A DNA stretch of 64,000 nt from Fasciola hepatica. Taxonomy: Eukaryota > Platyhelminthes > Trematoda > Plagiorchiida > Fasciolidae. The notes under the pieces were generated by a model. It saw only the letters and a list, made by a program, of their open reading frames with translations. It was not told where the DNA came from and made no database searches. Of this stretch, positions 12,626-22,860 are shown piece after piece (positions within the stretch are counted from its first letter, which is position 1; every line of letters begins with the position of its first letter). Where the stretch lies: contig CANUEZ040000061.1 in the NCBI GenBank assembly GCA_948099385.1, positions 12,942,001-13,006,000 of the forward strand, given 5' to 3'. Both the position numbers and the translations under genes were made by a program.

Positions 12626-13959
12626 CTACAGAATGGGTGAAGTATTTACCAGATGAAATACAATATATCGATGTTCTTTATGGAAGGTGGGTCACATGAT
12701 GGCGACGAAGCAAAAAGCTGCGATACAGATGTCTCTCTGATGTGCATACATGAGGAGTACATGACAATTTGCAAGGTGAGGGTATTGCAATGCAACAGCT
12801 CTGTGTGAACGAACTGCGGGATTGATGGAGACGGCAAACCTTTTCAAAATTGTCGACTGTTTAGATACTCTAGAGGTAAGTAGTGTGCTGTAAAATAAGC
12901 TGTTTAAAGATTGTGAAACGGACGTGTATGGCAACAGTAAATGTTGCCGTTTTCGAATACATCAGTAGAGGCGATGAAAAAGGCAAGTTTTATGTTGGGG
13001 ATTGGTTAAGTTCGCGGATGGAATTGGTGGGTAGTTTGGCACGATTCCTCGGAAAAAAGACCTTCACTAATGATTGTAATTTTCTTTTAAATATGCGATA
13101 ATTATGCTCTGAGGAAAGTAAATTTTGCCGGGCGAAAGAAGCGGTAAGTTGAGTAGGCGAGGAAGGAAGCGAGTACCATAGAAAATCGCTTGTAACTAGA
13201 GAAGACGGCGGCTTAACGGCAGCACTTCAGGCACGTTAATTGTGTTTCTTCACAACCGGGGCCGGTTGGTAGGGCTGACCTTGCGCTTGACATCCAACCT
13301 AAAAACCGTTTTTGGTGACAAGAGGTGCGGCCCGCCAAAGTAGCTGTACCCGCACATCGTCGCAGACGTCCAGCAAGTCCAATATGCGCTGGCCAAAGAG
13401 GTGGACCTGAACACGCCCCGCATAGGCGGGATTTACATTAGTGATATTGGCGTGGTCACGTGATTGTAGTGATTGAATAGTCCAGGAGCTTGCAATCAGG
13501 CAGCGAGGGATCCTGGGGAGCAAATTTAATGAAAGAGAAACGGAATGGAGGGTGGGGGTCGGATTTTCAGCCGAAAGTTTGGGCTGTATATTTTGCCGGT
13601 ATTGTCAGCGGATCATTCCGAGGCATCAAGGAGAAGATGCACTTCAGAGGTTGTCTGCAAAAATAAAAATAGAAAAACGCGGTCTGGAATGTCCCCAGCT
13701 GAGGATCAACTGTCAGTGGGAAAAGAGACACCTAGTATTTAGAAATCGTAACTGCTTTTGACAAAACTCGAGCTAAGGGCTGTTGAGATAGGACTGAATT
13801 GTAAAAACGGCAAAAGCTATGATGAAGGATAAAGATGTGTTGGCTATGAATGGTGGTCTCCGGAATGGTATCCTAGATTGAAACGCCAGGGGGAAATAAG
13901 AGAAGGGGAATGAGACGAATTTGGACCGAATAAGAGGAATTTAGTTTGATGGAGGTAAA

Positions 13960-14530
13960 TGATAAGAATTTGGTCTGGGTTTCCTCCAAAAGAGAACGTA
14001 GTACATAGGGCGGGCAAGAAGGAAGCTCTAGGCCTAGGGGTATAGTTTCCATATTGAGTGAATGTTATCTAGTTGGAAGATTACTACAGAAAAGGATGGA
14101 ATGGGTGAACTCGAAAGATATTCAATAAGGGAGTTATTTGCGATCAAGCTGGAGCTGTAACAAGTAAGACGGAAAAATTCGGCAGTGAAACTTTCGAGAG
14201 GTAAGAGCTATGAGATTCAGAGATAACTTTGGGACTGGACTTGGAGTAACCACTCTGTAGAATAATAAATTCAATTCTGCCGGAAAACGTGGAACAGAAT
14301 TAACTAGAGGGTAGTACATAGAAACAGCACAAGTGAAGTCATAACCGGAAGTTGAATTCCGTGGATGAGCCATATCAGGTAAAAGAATTGAGACTTAGCT
14401 TCCTCCACTTGAGAACCAAGTGAATGGGACGGGCCAGAGAAAGGCTATAGGCCTGGGGCTATGGTTGCCATTTTGATTGGATATTGTCTTGGTGGAAGAT
14501 TTGACTTGGAGAAACAGAGGGTTGTACACG
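13960..14530. repeat. Second diverged direct repeat pair, period about 419 bp
   Basis: The segment from TTTCCTCC at about 13,981 to about 14,110 matches the segment from CTTCCTCC at about 14,399 to 14,525. Shared blocks include TAGGCCT(A/G)GGG and a TTGGAAGATT/TGGTGGAAGATT region. Identity is roughly 70% by eye. The spacing is close to that of the pair at 12.0-12.6 kb, so the 11.6-14.6 kb stretch may be a decayed tandem array. Confidence 0.6.
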
Positions 14531-15180
14531 AAAGATAAGTGGAACTAGAATAACACGATTCTGGGAGATCCACGGCAAGTTGCATGGCACGTGGGTCTCC
14601 TGGTCCGTGATTCAGAACCGAGGGTCAGTAACCCAAACCAACTTCGTACACTCGCTCGTCCGAAGAGTACGGGTCGGTAACGGGTGCGAGTATCGGTACG
14701 TCAAGGAATTTGCCTAATTCTTCTTTAAATTTCGGTAAGTGTCCTATTGCACTGACTTGGTGTGAGCTCATCCCATATTTGGGAAAGTTCAACAATAAAT
14801 AAGTTGGGTCGTGGGCTGATTCTCGAGAATGGCACAATGACCGAATGACGGCTGTGTCGTAGCGAATGCCTAGAGATTATTGGGTCTCTTACCACAGGGG
14901 AGGCTTTGGAGGATCTGCATTTTAGTAGTGAGTAAAAAAAGACGTTATTCTTTATCCGTCGGAGCCAAAGAGGTTGGACGTGTGGTTAGTCACAGCTCTG
15001 TTAACAGTTGAGACTAGACTAGTAAACAACCTTTCGTTTAATGAAGGTGCGCTGGACATTTTCAGTGGCAATCCTGTCACACTGAAGCATGTTAGAGCCA
15101 ACTGTAGCACCACACCCAAGAAAGGGTCTTACCTGGGTTTTATGGACACTGAGCTAAGTTTCAAGCAAACGGAGTGTTCT

Positions 15181-17330
15181 ATGAACAGCACTATTGTCGA
15201 GTCTGTTCAAAACCTGGCTGACTTACCACTGGCGTTGAAGCTCCTCTTCATTGCTTGTACCACCACGACAGCCGACACTGCTGCACTGAGATCGCAGCAA
15301 GGGACTTAGGTCGATTTCCGAGGAAGAGCGCGAGCTTTGGCCAACAGAGTCACAATGGTGTGGTGTCCATCACCCAGCCACCATCTTCCGTGAACTACAG
15401 CCCGGTAACCTACTTCAAGTGCATCAGAAGAGGCCTGTAACCCTCCCATTGGGCTTGTATGATTGAAAAGTAAGCTCCGGGGACTCCTAATTTCTGAAAA
15501 GTGACTGTGAACTCCTCCCGTTCCAGCCTGTCATCAGTGTCAAGCGGCTGGTCCCAATCGACCTCCACCCGACAAATCCGCTGCAGTAGGGTTTTCCGGG
15601 TGACAACCAAGGGAAACAAAACCCAGTGGGTCCAATAGACTGGAGACAGCTGAGATAGTGCCACGGCTTGTAACTGGCTGGTCTGGGATCTTCAGTTTGA
15701 AGACAAATTCATCCATTTCCGCATTTCTCTGTACTTCTAGAAAGCACTACCTTGGAAGCTGTGGCCCATGAAGCTCTGGAACCTTTTCTGCCCTCTCATT
15801 AATTGGAATGGCTTTAAGAACCTCCGGCACTTCCGATGATCACGTCTTCAGGTTTAATCTGCGCCCCTCTAGCAATATTGCTAGGCACGTAAATAGCGTT
15901 ATAGCCCTTTCGGAGTCATACAACTATCCAAGGTAATCTTCGACAGAAATTTCTGCTGACACGATCCATTGCTGGCCGGTGTACCGAGGCCTCGTACTTG
16001 TTTGCAGTTTCCCGTAGGACGTAGTTCGCACAATAGGGTGATGATATCGCTCCAAAGGGACGAACAGCCATCCTGTATTCTATCACCGATTTGTCCAACT
16101 TGTTCTCGTCCCATCATAAATACCGCAATGCACCTTCTTCCTCTGCTGGCATTTTCAACTAAAGAAAAGTTCCTCCGATGTCGGCTGATAGAACCAATCT
16201 GCCCATCCTAAGCCGGCACAAGACCTCAACCAACTGTGTTGTCAAATCTGGCCCTTGTAACATATGATCGTTTAACGACTTCCCTCGAAACTTGAAGGCG
16301 CAGTCGAAAACCGTTTGGATATTTTCATGCTTCTTTGGAAGGACAACTGGGTAATGAGGCAGGTACCATATCACTTCTTTACATTTGCTAGTTGGAGGCA
16401 CCTTACCTGCGAGACCAAGCACTTCATTTCACATTGTTACCTCTGAGTACCATCTCTGGAGAACTTCATCCCCACTGAAACGTTTTTTGAAGCGCATCTA
16501 CCAGTGAAGGGCTTAGGTCTTGTTGTCAACCAGAGGGCCGGGATGTGCGCGCCACTGGAGGAGTACCTCGAAATGGTTTTTGAGGCTTTCTGTCCTTTGC
16601 CGCACTGTGTGCAGTGCAAAATGATCCTTTGGCGATAATGGCAGTTGATAGCCACTAACGTGGTGAAACTCTTGCTCGTGCAGACTCCATTGCCGCGGCT
16701 GTATGTGTTCCGCTCATGAGATACAATTTGTCGAGCCGCACCCCCGGGCCGGAAATTATAATATCCGCTCCAGTGTTGCATGTGCTGCTTAGGGTGCTTG
16801 GCGGTAGCTTGCCGTCTGTTCCAGAGACCAATTTGCTTTGGCACTTCTCACCCAATAAGAAGATTCACTTTCCCTTCCCCCCAGTCGAAGGCGGTCGGGT
16901 CTCGCGAATGAGGCCATCTAGGTAAGACTGCATTCACCCACTTCAGTGCCTGCATCGGGAGACTAGCCAACGTGAAAGCCTCTGTTGACTGGATCCGTTC
17001 GTTGGTGTCCAGGAGAGTTATTTTGAGGTCCGGCCCACCGTACTCACAGCTAACGATGTCGAGCTTTTGGTATGCTAGCGTCTATCTGCAACTCGCTGTT
17101 CTATCAAAGTGATGTCCTATCCGCTGCCGACAAAGACCAAAGCTTCAGCCCCCTCATTAGGGTCACCTCCCCTAAGGCGACTGCTCCCAGACGTATTTGT
17201 TTGCCGGTAGACCGTGAAGTTGAACAAAAAACACTAAGCTTTGCGTCCCTATCTAGCGAAACTTCATTTGACTTTTGCAGTAGACCATGGTGTCTGCCTT
17301 GCAAACTTCGTGGTCGCATCTAGCACTCAT
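15181..17330 (-). pseudogene. Element I: protease, RT and RNase H start, decayed
   Basis: Minus strand, right to left. The protease region (17.04-17.32 kb) contains SRSTGKQIRLGAVALGEV, aligning with the same part of element B ahead of its DSGSD. RT starts near 16.4 kb with DFCAFKFRG-like text (read FDCAFKFRGKSLND), LLQGPDL-type MLQGPDLTTQLVEVL, then VLSADIGGTFL and AVRPFGAISSPYCANYVL at about 15.9-16.3 kb; the catalytic FYVDD box is not readable in frame. A connecting part at 15.41-15.79 kb matches the GGILSAVSSLFDTLGF region of element B in another frame. RNase H (15.18-15.37 kb) reads DLSAAVSAVVVVQAM and TDSTIVL before the LINE insertion breaks it. Stops and frameshifts occur throughout. 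Confidence 0.83.
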
Positions 17331-18600
17331 TCGTCAAACTGCCGCCCGATGTGAGTAGTAGATCCTGATGAAACACCCTCCCACTTTCTTCGCTACTGTC
17401 CAAAGTCCATTTACTGTGGCATTGAGGAACTTCGGACAGTCCGTCAATCCTTGATTGGCGCCGCTGGTCTTGAAGCTCGGGTAGACTACACCCCCGCGAG
17501 AAAATGCATGCGTAACTGTCCAGGGCTGTTGTTTCGAGTATTCTCATACAGCAGTTTTAGCTTCACTTGTGCTGAGCCTACTTGTTCTGCTGCCATCGCG
17601 AATGAGTCGACCGAACTTGCCGTCTGCTAGTCTTGCTTGTCTAAGTAATGAGCCAGGTCCTTGAAATTGTCCTAGCGGTCACCCTGCCTATACTTTCTGC
17701 ATCTTCGGCACAGCAACTTTGCAGCTTGGACGACGGAGAACAAACTATCTCCTCAAGGGTGTGCATCGCGTCAAGATCAGCAGTGTGACCCAAGTGATCG
17801 AGTCTCTTGAGCAAATTTCGCATCTCAGTGACAAGGTCAGCCACGGCGTAGATATCACCCTTTATTGGCTTGGCTTCTGACATTACTCTCTCTGTCAGGC
17901 CGCGATCAACTTTAAATGGCTGACCAAAACAAATCCTTCGGAATATTCCTCGCTAGAGCGTGGCTCTGACCCGGGTCGAGCATGGCACAACCATCAATGG
18001 CTTCCTTAGCTCACCCTCAACAATAGTGGGTCAGGTAAAGAAGCCCCCGTCCCGGGGCAGCCACCTTATTCTCAGCGAACTTCCCAAATTGTTAAAAGAG
18101 CTTGCAATATTGTTCTGGTCGTCCGTCAAAGAATGTCAGCTCCACTCCCCCTAGGCCGATTGTTGGCTGCATCGGTAGTAACTGCTTGAAGGCGGGCACA
18201 TGGTTTCCCCGCTTTCAGTTGCCTCGGTCTAACGTAGGGATCGTTTTCACTAGTTATGTGCTCTAGCTTCCTCCGCTTACATTTTTCTTCTGCATCCATA
18301 GCTTGTGGCCTGGTGGAAAACAACTGTGCCTGTACTTCTAACGTCATTAGCACGAAGAAATCGACATTTTTAGAATCAATTAAACCCTCAGTAATACATA
18401 AACTGGCACTGAAAAGGCTAGGAGGTCTGACGTTATCTAAAAAATGAATGAACCCAAACCCTCAGCAGTGACTTGCTGAACTACTTCTGTTCGGATTCTG
18501 ATTGTGTTTGTTCCTCTTCTGGGTATACTGCGTATTCCGTCTTTCCAAAGAGATCGATTTGGGTGGCATATGACGCCCTTGAGTAATGGGTATCCAAATT
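17331..18600 (-). pseudogene. Element I: gag and leader with candidate primer-binding site
   Basis: Gag pieces on the minus strand include an N-terminal charged part at 18,126-18,353 and ADLVTEMRNLLKRLDHLGHT with DLDAMHTLEEIV at 17,641-17,883, the latter matching DLVSRMQNCSIVLDRLGYR and DLDAMHALEGIV in element B. The leader (about 18.42-18.60 kb) aligns with the B leader at 38.35-38.51 kb. Three bases inside the 5' LTR the coding strand reads TTGG followed by a region shared in position with element B, a candidate tRNA primer-binding site; the tRNA was not identified. Confidence 0.75.
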
Positions 18601-18936
18601 TGCATGACTCCCGAAACCAAAATAAGATTGATTCATGGTTTCTGTGGTACTCAATTATTGAACAAACAACACCATAAAATATATACAACCCTCAGGTGTG
18701 CGAACACGAAGACTCAAAAACGAGGACCGAGTTTATGGCTTACGACAGACGAGCATGTGAGTCAAGCAGGTCCAAGGGAGGATGCAACAAAGTAGCGCGT
18801 TGAACGCAAATAAACAAAGATTATTTCGCAAAATGTAAGTTGTGCAAAACACGCAAATTATGTACGTAAATGAGTATTTTCACGGAATCACGATATTGTA
18901 GCGCTTTCAAGGAATTTTTCACAACCGATCTTTACA
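18601..18936 (-). repeat. 5' LTR of BEL/Pao element I (336 bp)
   Basis: Direct copy of 8640-8975 with about 18 mismatches, TG...CA termini, exactly equal length. Mismatches cluster at both ends. To its right the plus strand continues directly into BEL gag sequence of a different element. Confidence 0.9.
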
Positions 18937-19980
18937 GCGGATGCTTGCATGCGAGGTTTGGTTAAGTCCTGAGGTTCTCCCATTTCACTCCGCCAACTGC
19001 TTATTCTAGCCGTGCAAGACACGAACTCCGTTATTTCCCCGAGCTTGGGATCTCCGCCAATTTGGGCAATCCTATTTATGGTCGGAATCCCTTCACTCTT
19101 CAAAGCATACGACAGACGACTGACCATTTTTCCGAGGGTGCCCACGAGTTTGGATCCGCAGCGTAGTCCATCTACTCAAAAATTATCCTTCAGCTCTTCG
19201 TTTGATGGGACGCATAAACTTCTAACTGGCCGATGCTTATTCTTTCTAGCTGTTCATCTAACAGTCCTTGAGCCACTTCATGCGTCTGCTCAAAAAGGTC
19301 CTCTAGGATTACACGGGCTCTCTTATATCCTGCATCGGAAGTAAGCATAGGGCACTCCTCCATGGCTTCCCTCGCCTTAATCTTGCAGTAATGCTTGTGC
19401 ATAGCGGACGTTGCCCTTCACGCCCGGTTTTCGATTTAAATGGGTGTCGAACCACTGGATAGGTTTCCGGTACACCGTGGACCGCCCGTCGAACTTTAAA
19501 AGACGGACTCTGGGAATACCAATACTAAAGGAGACTTTCAGAAAAGTGCCCCTTCTCCTTGGCTTGTAACCTTTGCTCTCACTAGGCTCTACCCTCCCAG
19601 GGGGCCATGACGTTCTACAGATTTCGCTTTCCAGTCTCTCCGGTTTACAACCTGTCGAAGGACTAGTTCCTTCGGGTCCACCGGTCCAAAGTAACGAATG
19701 AATATGCAGTCTTCTAAGTCTCTCGCCAACTTTGGCTTTTCTTAAGCTTCAAGAATTGATAAAAGCTCGTTCGCTTACGTTTCCCTCCACTCTTTAAGTT
19801 CTTGTCCCGTTCTCCCTTTTAACTGGCGCTCTCTCAGCTCAACCACTGAAAGGCTAACTTTCTATTTATTGCCAGGCCGACTAGAGCCGTCAGAGCGGAG
19901 ATCACGGACTGAAAAACGGTCCAGGAATGCGCCAAGTGCAGTGAGTATCCTGCCACATTCCGTCCACGTCAAGATGCGCC
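18937..19980 (-). pseudogene. BEL/Pao element D gag remnant
   Basis: Minus-strand pieces from right to left read LGAFLDRFSVRDLRSDG near 19.9 kb, RQLKGRTGQELKEW near 19.8 kb, then AREAMEECPML with GYKRARVILEDLFEQTHEV (19,190-19,402) and LVGTLGKMVSRLSYALKSEG with GEITEFVSCTARISSW (18,888-19,145). These are gag N-terminal and middle regions of BEL/Pao elements. The reading is broken by stops. The left end is cut by the 5' LTR of element I and the right end by the 3' tail of the LINE at 19.98 kb, so D is older than both. Confidence 0.75.
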
Positions 19981-22860
19981 ATTAATATTATAATATTCAT
20001 AATATTGGTATATTTCTCGGCCATGGTCGAGAGGCACGCGCTAACGCATGATCATGGTGTAACACGTTACTCAATAAGATGAAATATTCACAAAATTCTA
20101 AGTATGAAAGTCGAGAGTATCAGAGATGGAAAAACATAGACAGCAACAGTTTGCATGGATCATTCTGATAATGGTTTGCGCGGCAGTTTTGAACCAGTTT
20201 CGAATCCGGGCTAGGCATTGGTACGCGGTGGAGATGTCGAAGAAATCGTTAACGCAGTGTTAAGGAGGCATTATGAACAAGAATGATGCAAGCCGAGAAA
20301 ACCGGAGACCAACTAAGGTTCTGCAGATGGAGTAAATTTTGAACAAGAAGAAAAGGGGGGAAAATCGACGCATGCGAAGAGGATAGCGATCCATGAAGAC
20401 AATGCAGACCCTGAATGACGGATTTACCGGAGTTCAAAAGACGGAATGAGTTTTGAATCAAGGGGACATGAGGCCAATTTCGTGAAAGTGAACTGGTGGA
20501 TGTGGGAGAAACAGCAGTCAATAAAAAAGTAAGTTTAGATTCAAGGCCAATAACATGTACTATTCAGAAATAAGAAGGCGCAACTGGAGGGTCCTCGAGA
20601 AGTGGAGAGTCAATTTCCAGCCGGCTACGGTTCGGAGGAAGGATAACCTGTGGTAACGGATAATAAAGTGGGAAAATCTCCGCATGGACTTCAGCGTTAT
20701 TATGCTGTTTCACTGACAAATATATATGTATGTGTTGATGCATTTGCCTTCAGTGTTATTCAGCGTCATTTCTGGCAATGTACGGCTTCGAATGCGTAAG
20801 TTTCGTCTGGCAGGGCACAGTATGTTTCGGTCAATCAGCCGCGTGTGGCTGAATATTAGCGGCATGCGCGTGAACTGGAATTCGTGTTCGTTGCGTTAGA
20901 AAACGCTGAACGATCAGATAAGCAATTAGGGGTATCTCCTGTTGTGTGGTTTGATTTCAGTCTCAGTTACTATGGTAGGTTCCACTTGAGTCTCTGTCCG
21001 TGCGCGTCAAAGCGGCATCCTTGGTTAGCCAATTTGGCGGCTGAGATGGTGAGAGACAACGAACCTGAAATAAAGGGAGATTGCAGTCTGGACGTGGTTC
21101 CAGCTGTGGGTTATGATAATATATGAAGACAATAAACAATGGATTGGCTAGGCCTATGTGAGTGGGGCATGGGTAAAATAGACTCGCAGTGGATTTGAGC
21201 TATACTGCTGCAGGCCGACGAAGTTGCGTACACTGGCTTGGTAACTGTGTATGCATTTCAAAGGATTTGTGATTTGCCCGTGAGCATGGCATCGCTGGGA
21301 TACTGATAAAAGACCTAGGGCTTCACGGTTAAGAGTGGTTAGTATTGATAACCCTCGATACCGTTTGCTTACGCAGAACGTAGTTTGGCAAAGAGGCGAT
21401 AGGATAGGTTTCAAGTGACAGACTGAGCGAGTAGGACTAACATACTGTTTGCGTGGCGCTACGTTGTTACTGTCTCTTTCGGTATAGTGGTTATTCTATA
21501 CTGAGTAGTTTCTGAGAAGTCAAAGTAGGAGGAACTATTGGGGTGACGGTAGTGATACATTAGAGGTAATTGGTCACTTGTCTTGGAACATTGACGCGAG
21601 TTCATCTATGCTTTTCCTCGATAGTGCTATCGTACTGAGATTAAGCTCCAATGTGAGCAAGGAAATCTGATGCGGATATGATTGCATGGTTACCGTGGTA
21701 TCTTTTTCGCTGTTATCGTACTGCAAAGCAGGACTACACCGATGTGAGGACTGGTTTGGGGAACCGTGAGAGGTGGGTCCGAATTTTCGTCAGGGAAGCA
21801 AACTCTAACGGTCTACATTTGGTGCTCATGGTAGGCGGCACAAGGGCCAGCTTCAGGTAGGGCGGTAGCACGATACACAACTACTGGCATCCAGCAAGTG
21901 GCGCTCCAAGAACGATCCACGCTTTTTTAGACGTTCTTATTATTCTTTTTTTAATGGTTTTATCACAGTCAGGTACCTGGCTGTCAGAGAAGGCGGAGCT
22001 GCTTTTGGTGGGCGACCACAGCTCCCACGCCCCGGCCGAAACATGGACCGCATGTAACAAGCCGCGTTGGGAATAGGTCAACCACACCAGTCAATCCGTA
22101 GCGACACTACAACCCAGAGACATGGGTCACATGTGACAAGGCTGGTGTGCCTGGAAGACAAAACAGTGGGGTATATTTTTTTTCTCACTTTTTTGTGCCA
22201 ATCTCTTACTTTTTGGTGTTTGTGTCTTATTGGTGGTCAACTCTGTGCAGGGAGACCATCACGGCCAGGAATGTTTGCAGAAGTGCCGCGCCAACACTCG
22301 CCTTATCTGTGAAGTCAGAACACCCAGACCGTTTACATGGGACAAAAAATGCAGGGGGAGGTAGGGTCAACCACAGCCTGCGATTATTCGATGGGGTTTG
22401 TGTTTAACACAACGCCAGTTTGCACAAAGATGGGGTACAACTTGCAGCACTAACAACGTGATTCGTCGGTACGATCCACAGATGGTTAGTAGTTTTGCTG
22501 GCTAAGTATCAAATGTTGTATAGGCCTATCATGGAGGATGCTAGAGTTCTGTGATAGGGACAGAATTTGAGCTGTGAATGTCTAATGGTGACTACTGGAT
22601 AGAGGTTGAGGAGTGTGACAGGTGCTGCGTCTTGGGTTAGAGACAGAGGCAAAAACCTAATAATAATCAGCACTGGAAATGTTCAAAGACTATCTTTCAT
22701 GCTTCCGGTGGTATTTCATATATTCAAATACGACTTCTGAAGCACTGGCCTCAGTTATGAGAGTTATTATGTTTAGGCATTGTAAACTGGTAGGTTTACG
22801 CTTAGGTGATGGCAATTACGTCGTATGGTGTGGCACATCCTAGATTATCAAGGGTTCGGG
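19981..22860 (-). other. Putative 3' UTR and A/T tail of the LINE
   Basis: No protein motif in six frames. Purine-rich on the plus strand like 11.6-14.6 kb, and shares small AGGCCTA-type words with it (for example near 21,150 and 22,520), too weak to prove homology by eye. The left end holds AATATTATAATATT, a perfect 14-bp palindrome at 19,984-19,997. Confidence 0.5.

Larger units (their letters stand above)
11521..15180 (-). mobile_element. 5'-truncated CR1/Jockey-like LINE with long 3' UTR, inserted in BEL RNase H
   Basis: The right 0.55 kb (14,625-15,180) codes on the minus strand for the C-terminal end of a LINE ORF2: HKTQVRPFL, ATENVQRTF, PLWLRRIKNNV, and a terminal part ending VYEVGLGY. 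These match, in order, the end of the LINE at 22.86-26.16 kb (HIRPTLEYC, DIENVQRRF, PLWLRRIKLNL, ending AYEESVGY), so both belong to one family. The next 3 kb (11,546-14,600) has no coding motif, is purine-rich on the plus strand and contains ~400-bp repeats; it ends in an (AAT)n run. BEL RNase H sequence stops at the right edge (TDSTIVL at about 15.19 kb) and resumes at 11.51 kb, which brackets the insertion. Coding assignment is strong; the claim that the whole 3 kb is LINE 3' UTR is inference. Confidence 0.72.
8640..18936 (-). mobile_element. BEL/Pao LTR retrotransposon, element I, degenerate
   Basis: A 10.3-kb minus-strand element bounded by two direct 336-bp LTRs (8640-8975 and 18601-18936). 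Reading right to left it has leader, gag (17.6-18.4 kb), protease (about 17.0-17.3 kb), RT (15.9-16.4 kb), RNase H (15.18-15.37 kb) and integrase (9.9-11.2 kb), the BEL/Pao order. The RNase H is split by a LINE insertion at 11521-15180. Many stops and frameshifts make it non-functional. It sits inside the gag of another BEL/Pao element (D), visible at 18.94-19.98 kb. No target-site duplication was found at the two LTR edges. Confidence 0.87.
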
